DNA from: Oscillospiraceae bacterium
Lineage (GTDB): Bacteria > Bacillota > Clostridia > Oscillospirales > Oscillospiraceae
Direction: 5' to 3'
Assembly (NCBI GenBank): GCA_031262405.1
Contig: JAISHS010000016.1
Span: forward strand, 1 to 42,443
Length of the DNA stretch: 42,443 nt
Shown: positions 1-6,138 of the stretch, in pieces
How the letters are laid out: every line of letters starts with the position of its first letter
How positions within the stretch are numbered: position 1 is the stretch's first letter
Position numbers and translations under genes: made by a program
Notes under the pieces: generated by a model
The model's database searches: none
Told to the model about the DNA's origin: nothing
Seen by the model: the letters and a program-made list of their open reading frames with translations, nothing else

Positions 1-176
1 TCGCCTTTGAAGTGGGAGAACACCTCGTATTCCGTGCCGAAAATCTTCCATCTGAAGTTGATGCCTCTGGGCATACGGATTTCTCTGAACACCTCGCGGA
101 GTTCATCTTCCGACATTTCTACCAGCCACTCGAAGATGTCATCAGTGAGGATTTCGCGTAATTCTGCTTCTGTCAT
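1..176 (-). CDS. Small acidic protein of the mobilization operon, 3' end cut by window edge
   Basis: A reading frame starts with ATG at 176 and runs off the window after about 58 codons. It begins MTEAELREILTDDIFEW and is rich in Asp and Glu. Its ATG overlaps the TGA of the relaxase gene (ATGA), so it is probably translationally coupled to it and belongs to the same mob operon. I do not recognise the family. A small acidic protein directly behind a relaxase could be an accessory factor, but that is inference from position only. Confidence 0.6.
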   Translation of the reverse strand, partial: MTEAELREILTDDIFEWLVEMSEDELREVFREIRMPRGINFRWKIFGTEYEVFSHFKG

Positions 177-1540
177 CTAACATAGCCTCGTTTCTTTGAG
201 ATTTGTTGTGTTTGCTCCAGTTCCTGCGCCGTGATTCTCTGATACGCCACGATGCGTTCACGCATTTTTCGGGTGCGTTCTTCAATGGATTCGACGCGCT
301 GTAAATTCTTGCGGAGCGGCGCGATTTGCGCTGTAAGCGCTGTTTTTTGTTGTTTGAGGTTAGCGATTACCTCCGGCTCCTGTACGCGGCGGAGCTTGTT
401 TTGGATTTTGGTGCGTTGCCCGATTAGACCATCAATCTGCTCCTTTGTGGAATCTTTGAATGCCACAAGCTGTTCTGTTGTGTCGATTTTGTTTCGATTC
501 AACAGCTTCATTTCTTCGCATAACTGGTTGAATTTTCGGAGTTCATCCCAAAACAGCGGGTGGCGCGGCGGGCGGCGCTTGCCTTTCGGGATTTTGCCGA
601 GCAAATACAAATAATGCACATACAGCGCTCGAAAGCCCGTGAGCTTGCTTGCGGTGTTCAGGTTGCCGCGTAAGCACATAACCGTGACAGAGCGTTTTGG
701 CTGCTCATACGGCACAACCCGTCTTTGCCAACCGCCCTCGTACACGCGCTTCGTGATTGCATCCATCGAGTATTGCTGACCCAAGTGATAGAGAAATGTG
801 TATTGTTCATCGCCGATTATGTTGATTGCCCAGTATCGCCCGCGCTTCTGGACTTCAAAGCCTTGCATTTTCAGTACAATGTGTAGCTGGTCTTTGACGC
901 GGGAACCCGCGACGGCACGATCTATCGCTTGACGAAGGATGTTGTAGCGGGTCATCTCTCCGTTTTTCTCAGCCTCATAAATCGTGCGAGGGGTTTTCGT
1001 TTTCGGCGGATTCTCGATGACTTGTAGCCCGCGTTCTCGGCAGAGCATGTCGGCAATGCTCCGCATACGCGCGTACTCAGCTTTGGTGCGGTCGTATTTC
1101 TTGCCATCAACGAACGAAACGGAATTGAGCGCGAAATGCGCGTGAATGTGGTTTTTGTCCAAATGCGTGGTAACGACTACTTGAAATCTGTCGCCCCACA
1201 TCTCGCGGGCAAGCGCCACGCCGATTTCTTGACACTCCTGCGCCGTCACCTCGCCGGGTTTGAAGCTGAGATAGCCGTGATACGCGAGCCGCCCATCCTC
1301 CTTGAAAAACTGGCGTTTTGTCAAAATCATCTCTTGTATTGCCGTCTCGGGCAGACAGTTAATTCCCTCGACATACGCCTTTTGAGCGGTTTTGTCGGCG
1401 CGGGTCGTGTAGCCGATTACGTCGAGCAGGGCTTGCATATTCGAATCGGTAGTGTCCTCGCGGGTTTTCTTGGGATTTTCCACATAATTGATGAGGTGGT
1501 CGAGCCGCCCTTTAACCGCCCAAAGGCTCGTGGTCGCCAA
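173..1540 (-). CDS. Relaxase/mobilization nuclease (MobA/VirD2-like, MOBP type)
   Basis: This protein of about 455 residues nicks DNA at an origin of transfer and stays attached to the 5' end. The N-terminus (ATTSLWAVKGRLDHLINYV, followed by ENPKKT) is the usual start of clostridial relaxases. The metal-binding three-histidine motif is visible as HLDKNHIHAHF at about residues 125-135. The C-terminal third is charged and helical, probably coiled coil. I chose the TTG at 1540 because a purine-rich GAGAGGGGGA lies just upstream and the family N-terminus begins there; the frame stays open further upstream, to a possible start at 1579. The gene overlaps the end of mobC by 29 bp and the next gene by 4 bp, so the three form one operon. 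It looks intact and of normal length. Confidence 0.9.
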   Translation of the reverse strand: MATTSLWAVKGRLDHLINYVENPKKTREDTTDSNMQALLDVIGYTTRADKTAQKAYVEGINCLPETAIQEMILTKRQFFKEDGRLAYHGYLSFKPGEVTAQECQEIGVALAREMWGDRFQVVVTTHLDKNHIHAHFALNSVSFVDGKKYDRTKAEYARMRSIADMLCRERGLQVIENPPKTKTPRTIYEAEKNGEMTRYNILRQAIDRAVAGSRVKDQLHIVLKMQGFEVQKRGRYWAINIIGDEQYTFLYHLGQQYSMDAITKRVYEGGWQRRVVPYEQPKRSVTVMCLRGNLNTASKLTGFRALYVHYLYLLGKIPKGKRRPPRHPLFWDELRKFNQLCEEMKLLNRNKIDTTEQLVAFKDSTKEQIDGLIGQRTKIQNKLRRVQEPEVIANLKQQKTALTAQIAPLRKNLQRVESIEERTRKMRERIVAYQRITAQELEQTQQISKKRGYVR

Positions 1541-1829
1541 TCGGTTTCCCCCTCTCCGGCGACAGCGCCGCCTTTTCAAACTGCAAGATGATGTCTTCGA
1601 CTTGCGCGGCGGCTTCGGAGTTCGATTTCACGGCGGCGTGTAATTTGTACAGCCGCGCCACCGCCTCACGGAACGCTCTATCCGGCATAGGCTTGGGTTG
1701 ATACTGCTTCAGCAGCGCCCGCGCCATCTCTGAAACGGTCAGCCCGCACAGCTTGGCATATTCGGTGATGGTCTTGCGCTCGTCCTCGGTAAAGTTAATC
1801 TTCAGCGGTCTAAAATTCGTCTTGCTCAT
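1512..1829 (-). CDS. mobC: MobC-like relaxosome accessory protein
   Basis: A protein of 105 residues. The N-terminal half (residues 1-45: FRPLKINFTEDERKTITEY, then AKLCGLTVSEMARALL) fits the ribbon-helix-helix pattern of MobC proteins, which bind the transfer origin and help the relaxase melt it. The rest is helical. It starts at an ATG preceded by AAAGGG and directly precedes and overlaps the relaxase gene, the standard mobC-mobA order. The hairpin cluster just upstream (1859-1925) is the expected place for its DNA target. The family assignment rests on the pattern and the context. Confidence 0.8.
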   Translation of the reverse strand: MSKTNFRPLKINFTEDERKTITEYAKLCGLTVSEMARALLKQYQPKPMPDRAFREAVARLYKLHAAVKSNSEAAAQVEDIILQFEKAALSPERGKPIGDHEPLGG

Positions 1830-1858
1830 AGGTGCCCTTTCTGCCCTGTGGGCGATTG

Positions 1859-1925
1859 GGGAGCGGAAGGCTCCCGAAAATGGGCGTTCGCCCGTTGCTC
1901 GCTAATCCCGTGGACAGACCACGGG
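1859..1925. other. Cluster of three hairpins upstream of mobC, candidate oriT
   Basis: Three perfect inverted repeats lie within 67 bp. They are GGGAGC/GCTCCC (1859-1864, 1870-1875), GGGC/GCCC (1882-1885, 1890-1893) and CCCGTGG/CCACGGG (1907-1913, 1919-1925, loop ACAGA). In MOBP elements the transfer origin usually lies just upstream of mobC and carries inverted repeats next to the nick site. I cannot identify the nick site. Confidence 0.45.
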
Positions 1926-1964
1926 TGTGTAAATCTCGCGGTGGAAATAATCGTTCTGCACCTC

Positions 1965-2350
1965 CTACTTAACGTGAATTTTTTGCGGTTTTGGTAAGCC
2001 TCTACCTAACGTGAATTTGAGGGCGTTTTGTACGGGTGTTTGCGAAAAAATATTTCCCCCTACTTAATGTGAATTTTGAGGCGTTTTGGCAGGGTATTCT
2101 CCGGAAAAATTGCTCTCTACTTATTGCACTTTTTCTGCCGTTTTGTACGGGTGTTTGACGAAAAATATTTACCTCTCTACTTAATGTGAATTTTGAGAGG
2201 TTTTGAGGGTGTGTTTTACGAAAACTTCCTCTATCTAACGTGAATTTTTTCTGGTTTTGAGAGGTCGTTTTGAAAAGCACTTCCTACTTAATGCACTTTT
2301 TGTAGGGGTATGAGAGGTCAATTTACAAAACCATCTCTACTAAATGTTAA
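1965..2350 (-). repeat. Array of eight degenerate ~53-60-bp repeats
   Basis: On the minus strand each unit contains a core like AATTCACRTTAAGTAG followed by a purine-rich, Shine-Dalgarno-like stretch (GGAGG, AGAGAGG, GGGGGA). Plus-strand cores (CTACTTAA and variants) begin near 1965, 2002, 2060, 2117, 2177, 2231, 2284 and 2337, so the spacing is 37, 58, 57, 60, 54, 53 and 53 bp. Two units have GTGCA in place of GTGAA in the core. The array lies between the mob operon and the first SLH gene. A 92-codon frame crosses it with a repeating QN..KFTLSRE pattern, but this follows from the repeat itself. Confidence 0.8.
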
Positions 2351-2390
2351 TTTCGGGGCGTTTTGGTAAGCTGTTTTGATCTGAAATTGT

Positions 2391-2421
2391 AAAAAAAGAA
2401 AAAAGCCCTCCTTTCGGAGAG
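2391..2421 (-). terminator. Rho-independent terminator pointing toward the mob region
   Basis: On the minus strand a short stem (CTCTCC/GGAGGG with one G-T pair, 2406-2411 with 2416-2421) closes a GAAA loop and is followed by CTTTTTTCTTTTTTT. It would stop leftward transcription before the repeat array. No minus-strand gene feeding it is visible within the next 3 kb, so it may act as an insulator or be a leftover. Confidence 0.5.
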
Positions 2422-2449
2422 TCGGAGCGCAAATAAATTGCAAAATCCC

Positions 2450-2486
2450 AAGTGAGTCCATACGAATCACAAGTGAGTCCATATGA
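2450..2486 (+). promoter_or_regulatory. Two direct repeats, 21 bp apart, upstream of the SLH gene
   Basis: The 16-bp element AAGTGAGTCCATAYGA occurs at 2450-2465 and 2471-2486. The 21-bp spacing is two helical turns, so both copies face the same side of the DNA. They end 8 bp before the candidate -35 box at 2495, a position suited to an activator. The binding protein is unknown. Confidence 0.45.
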
Positions 2487-2494
2487 TTTTTAAG

Positions 2495-2523
2495 TTGGGT
2501 CTGATAAAATATAAAGATAGACT
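2495..2523 (+). promoter_or_regulatory. Weak sigma-A-like promoter of the SLH gene
   Basis: TTGGGT (2495-2500), a 17-bp spacer and TAGACT (2518-2523) lie just upstream of the gene. Both boxes deviate from consensus, which fits a promoter needing an activator at the direct repeats next to it. Confidence 0.3.
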
Positions 2524-2555
2524 GGGGTTTATCATATAAACAGGAGGACTATCTA

Positions 2556-5330
2556 ATGAAACATCTTCGGCTTCGAAAGCTTCTTTGCGCCGCTTTGGCG
2601 GTTATAATGTCATTGGGACTTCTGCCCGCGACGGTTAGCGCGGCAAGCAGCATCACGCCCGGCGGCGCGACCGTTTCGGGTACGCTCACGCCGGATAGCG
2701 GCTCTGCCGAATACACGCTCCCCGCTATGAACGCCGCGGATTCTTGGGGCGTGGAGTTTACGGTCAACGTTAACGGCGCGCCGGATTATGAAATCTGGCT
2801 CACGCTATACAGCGGCGATTACGACGGCTACACGGGGGACTTCGAGACCGAAACGGAAGATTTCTACGCGACAAGCACGAACGACTATGAGACGAAGACG
2901 GCGAGCGGCTTTACATACAAGAGCCCTGTCATTAGCCACGCCGCCGACAGCTACAAGTATGAGGTTTCAATACCCGAATATATGTGGGCAGATCTGCCGA
3001 GCAGCGTGAAAATCAGCTATTCGCTGAAATTATACAAGGAAACCGCGACCGATACGCCCACGCCGTCTGTCTCCGGCTTTTCCGATGTGAAAAGCGGCGA
3101 CTGGTTCTATGACGCGGTAGTGTGGGGTGTGGACAAGGGTCTCTTCCAAGGCACGGGCGGCGCAAAGTTCTCGCCCAACGACAGCCTCAACCGCGCACAG
3201 TTCGTGACGATTTTGTCCAGACGCGCAAATATCGATCCCTCTGATTACGCCATGGCAAACGATTTTGACGACGTTGACTACAACGCGTGGTATGGTTCGC
3301 CCGTTACATGGGCCTATGAAATCGGCGTAACAAGCGGTACCGGCACACGCCAGTTCTCGCCGATGACGAATATCTCACGACAAGACCTCGTGACCATGCT
3401 CTACCGCTATGTTGGCCTTGTTGGCGGCGATACGAACTTAAATAACTCTAATGCCCTGCGCTCATTCACCGACCGGGGCGACGTCGCCTTATACGCCCGC
3501 GACGCCTTCACATGGGCGATTGACAAAGGGATTATCAGCGGCACCGGCAACAGTAAGCTTTCTCCGACGGCGACGGCCACCCGCGCCCAAGCCGCGAAGA
3601 TTTTCATGACGGCGGACGAGTATCTCAGCTATAAAGCGCCGGTTGACGTTGACGCGCAGTATGAGCAGTCCGTGCAGACCGTGGACGAAGATATTGACGC
3701 CAAACTTGACGAACTGCTTGACGGCACTACCGTCGTGCCTTGCGAGGACGTGATGAGCGCAATGTACGACATGGCGCTCGGTTGGGAAGAGGACGGCGTT
3801 GTTTCAAATGTCACTTCGGAGGACAGCGCAATTCACTTCGACTACCCAGACGGAACGCCGGGCGGTATATTTATGAACACGCCGACGGAATGGGGCGCAG
3901 ACACGGCGCAAGCTTCCGCATTGTCCGCTCCTTCGCTCGGGGCGGCTTCTGTCCCGGCGCAAACCGCCCTGAGCCTGAACAAAACGGCCATGCTCGGCAG
4001 GAATCCGGCGCAGGCGGTAAAATTGGCGGCGACCTCAACCGCCGCCGCTACCGACAACCCCAACGTCGTCGGAAACAACAAGGTGCTCTGGGCCTTTGAC
4101 CGGTATTATTATTACAAACCGATGTTCTCCAACGATCTCGTCTCGGATCCGGTTTATGACAACATTGAGAGTATGCTCCGGAACAACACGCGCGGGTTAT
4201 CCATTACGGAGGCGACTACGAACGTGGAGCTGATGAAAACGCTCGGAGATTACGGCGTGGTGCTCCTGACCTTCCCCGGTATAGTAAACCGAGGCGCAGG
4301 CACGGTCATCTTGATGGCTGAAAAACTCGGCGTCGCCCCCGCAAGCAAATACAAGGCTGATCGCCATGATGGAGCCGTGGCGCTTTACAGCGTGCTTACC
4401 CCCTCCGACCAAAAGGGCGCTTCGCCAAAAGACAGCACGCTCTTAGGTTCGGACACTTATGCACACGTGCAAAGCTTCGGCATAGTCGCTGAAAGATTCT
4501 TCAGCTTATATTACCCGAACGCGGATTCGCTGCCCAACTCCTTTATCCACTTCGGAACAACCGTATTTAGAAGAGGCACACTCGCAAATATCCTCTTTAA
4601 CGCGGGCGCGGGCGTCGTGTCGGGCTATACCGACGACTTCAGGACGAGACAGGAGCTTGACGCGCTCAATGCGATGGTTTTTGTAATGCTGCGCGATACC
4701 GAGAACACGGCGGAGGACGCGGAAGCGGCAATAGTGGACAAGGATTTGAAATATGATTCCTTCAAGGCGATAGACGTGACTAAGGATTTTAAAATCAAAA
4801 CTATGGACATAAACACCGAACTCGATATCCGCTGGCAGACAGACATAAGCGACGAGAGCCAATCCGGCAACTACCTCCGCTGGTGGGCGGAGCAGAAACA
4901 GACCCCACCGCCTACGAGTAATTATCCTCAGATAACCAAAGCTTGGATAGCGTTTGGAAGTTATAGTTATACCACAAATAATTGGCAAATGAGCCTGCGG
5001 CTTAATACCAATTCTGATAAACGTCTGTTCTATGTGACATTCCGCTATGATTTGACGGCTGTACCTACAACGGGGAATAAAGCGGGCCAGGAAGTTAAAA
5101 TTAGTGTCACGAAGGAAGACGTTAACGGCTTTAATGGTGAATCAAGTCCGGGTGGTTCCGCTGGATATATTATTGTAGACAACGAGCTTACCACGTGTCA
5201 AATCAAGGACGCGACAGTGACGCTGATTTCATATAGCTATTATACAGACGAATACGGCGGTGAAATCACGACGGTGAAAATCCCCGAAAGCGAGCAGATT
5301 CCGGTTCATGCAACTGATGATGTATATTGA
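2556..5330 (+). CDS. Secreted SLH protein with a degenerate caspase-like domain
   Basis: A surface protein of 924 residues. Residues 1-30 form a signal peptide ending ATVSAA. Residues 30-170 are a beta-rich region. Three SLH repeats follow at about 173-345 (FSDVKSGDWFYDAVVWG, DDVDYNAWYGSPVTWAYEIG, then ARDAFTWAIDKGIISGTG) and would tie it to the cell wall. Residues 510-740 resemble the caspase-like (clan CD) domain of other clostridial surface proteins: GDYGVVLLTFPG near 567, then NSFIHFGTTVFRRG and GAGVVSGYTDD near 662-690. Where active members have a His-Gly and a Cys, this one has PG and TT, so it is probably not a peptidase. The C-terminal 130 residues are beta-rich and unassigned. A clear AGGAGG precedes the start. 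It borders mobile-element genes on both sides. The SLH call is firm; the caspase-like call is inference. Confidence 0.85.
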   Translation: MKHLRLRKLLCAALAVIMSLGLLPATVSAASSITPGGATVSGTLTPDSGSAEYTLPAMNAADSWGVEFTVNVNGAPDYEIWLTLYSGDYDGYTGDFETETEDFYATSTNDYETKTASGFTYKSPVISHAADSYKYEVSIPEYMWADLPSSVKISYSLKLYKETATDTPTPSVSGFSDVKSGDWFYDAVVWGVDKGLFQGTGGAKFSPNDSLNRAQFVTILSRRANIDPSDYAMANDFDDVDYNAWYGSPVTWAYEIGVTSGTGTRQFSPMTNISRQDLVTMLYRYVGLVGGDTNLNNSNALRSFTDRGDVALYARDAFTWAIDKGIISGTGNSKLSPTATATRAQAAKIFMTADEYLSYKAPVDVDAQYEQSVQTVDEDIDAKLDELLDGTTVVPCEDVMSAMYDMALGWEEDGVVSNVTSEDSAIHFDYPDGTPGGIFMNTPTEWGADTAQASALSAPSLGAASVPAQTALSLNKTAMLGRNPAQAVKLAATSTAAATDNPNVVGNNKVLWAFDRYYYYKPMFSNDLVSDPVYDNIESMLRNNTRGLSITEATTNVELMKTLGDYGVVLLTFPGIVNRGAGTVILMAEKLGVAPASKYKADRHDGAVALYSVLTPSDQKGASPKDSTLLGSDTYAHVQSFGIVAERFFSLYYPNADSLPNSFIHFGTTVFRRGTLANILFNAGAGVVSGYTDDFRTRQELDALNAMVFVMLRDTENTAEDAEAAIVDKDLKYDSFKAIDVTKDFKIKTMDINTELDIRWQTDISDESQSGNYLRWWAEQKQTPPPTSNYPQITKAWIAFGSYSYTTNNWQMSLRLNTNSDKRLFYVTFRYDLTAVPTTGNKAGQEVKISVTKEDVNGFNGESSPGGSAGYIIVDNELTTCQIKDATVTLISYSYYTDEYGGEITTVKIPESEQIPVHATDDVY

Positions 5331-5404
5331 CGTGATGGGGTGGGAGATACCTCTGGTCAAAGCAGACGATTTCGTGAGTTCATGGAACATAGAATAGAAC
5401 AGTT

Positions 5405-5441
5405 CAAGGGCGGGAAGCACATCATGTGTTTCCCGCCCTTG
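5405..5441. terminator. Long hairpin between the convergent SLH gene and tnpV
   Basis: A perfect 12-bp stem (CAAGGGCGGGAA at 5405-5416 with its complement at 5430-5441) is topped by a second small stem, CACAT/ATGTG. It sits 75 bp after the SLH stop and 4 bp from the tnpV stop, so it could terminate both convergent genes. There is no good T-run on either side, which weakens the call. Confidence 0.45.
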
Positions 5442-5445
5442 GCGC

Positions 5446-5817
5446 TTAACTATAAATCAATTCGTTCCGAATTATTTCCTCCGCCCGGTTGCGGATGTTG
5501 CTCACCCGCTGAACCCACAGCATGGGATTTTGGGCTTTGAGCGTTTCTGTCAAGCCCTCCGCCGCCATCATCTGGCCGATGATAAGTTCAGCGCGTTCAA
5601 GCGCCGTAGTGTCGATTTCGTGCAAGTATTCGGACAGCTTGCCGCTCATTACCAGATTGGCGTACAGCCCGCGACGGTGCTTCTTGAGATAATCAAGCCG
5701 CCGTAGTCCCCACACCCCGATTTCGTATTCGGGCTGTTCGGGTACGGCAAGGTTCGGAATATGGTAGTCGCCGACAACGGAATACGTTCCGCCGTCTTGT
5801 TCAAATAAGGATTTCAT
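5446..5817 (-). CDS. tnpV: TnpV-family transposon-encoded protein
   Basis: A protein of 123 residues starting MKSLFEQDGGTYSVVGDYHI. The opening, the GLRRLDYLKKHRRGLY block and the ending (WVQRVSNIRNRAEEIIRNEL) match TnpV, a small protein carried by clostridial Tn4451-like mobilizable transposons whose function is not settled. I chose the ATG at 5817 over one five codons upstream because GGAGA is well spaced before it and family members begin with MKSLFEQ. No recombinase gene is visible beside it, so it is probably a leftover or outer gene of the element whose mob genes lie at the left of the window. Confidence 0.85.
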   Translation of the reverse strand: MKSLFEQDGGTYSVVGDYHIPNLAVPEQPEYEIGVWGLRRLDYLKKHRRGLYANLVMSGKLSEYLHEIDTTALERAELIIGQMMAAEGLTETLKAQNPMLWVQRVSNIRNRAEEIIRNELIYS

Positions 5818-5933
5818 CGTCTTTTTCTCCAATCAGTTTAGTATCGCTACAATCCCGTGTTCTGACTGCTGGGTATGATTTTTTGATGGGTACTTCCTTA
5901 TCTGAACTCGCGCTTGACTTACTACTATAATGT

Positions 5934-5968
5934 AAAAAACACGGACGGGGCGTCGCCTCGTCCGTGTT
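5934..5968 (-). terminator. Strong Rho-independent terminator, minus strand
   Basis: The stem ACACGGACG/CGTCCGTGT (5939-5947, 5959-5967), lengthened by G-T and G-C pairs around a CGTCG loop, is followed on the minus strand by TTTTTT. It lies 16 bp after the stop codon of the gene remnant at 5984-6118, whose transcript it would have ended. Confidence 0.8.
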
Positions 5969-5983
5969 GCGGTTTAGTGGACA

Positions 5984-6118
5984 TTATTTCTTCTGTCGGA
6001 ACGCTCTGTAATCAGATACCGCCCAACCGACAGCGCTCTCCGCGTCGAAGTCCGGGCAGATAAACATCACCCCATATCGGGACAAACACTCACGCGCGAG
6101 ATGAACGCCTCGCCGCCG
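5984..6118 (-). pseudogene. 3' remnant of an unidentified gene
   Basis: An open frame of 44 codons without a usable start codon at its 5' end. It reads GVHLARECLSRYGVMFICPD, then FDAESAVGWAVSDYRAFRQK and a TAA stop at 5984. The amino-acid content is protein-like and a strong terminator follows the stop, as behind a real gene. The frame is closed by TGA immediately upstream, close to the end of the next SLH gene. I infer that most of the gene was lost when this junction formed. I do not recognise the family. Confidence 0.4.
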
Positions 6119-6138
6119 TCAAGATTTCTATTTCGTTC

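Noticed and set aside
2002-2280. A 92-codon minus-strand frame with a repeating QN..KFTLSRE pattern
   Set aside because: The pattern is simply the translated DNA repeat. Unit lengths are not multiples of three, so the frame is not kept from unit to unit, and the protein would lack any known feature.
1965-2350. CRISPR array
   Set aside because: The conserved part is only about 16 bp and degenerate, spacing is irregular, spacers resemble each other, and no cas genes are present.
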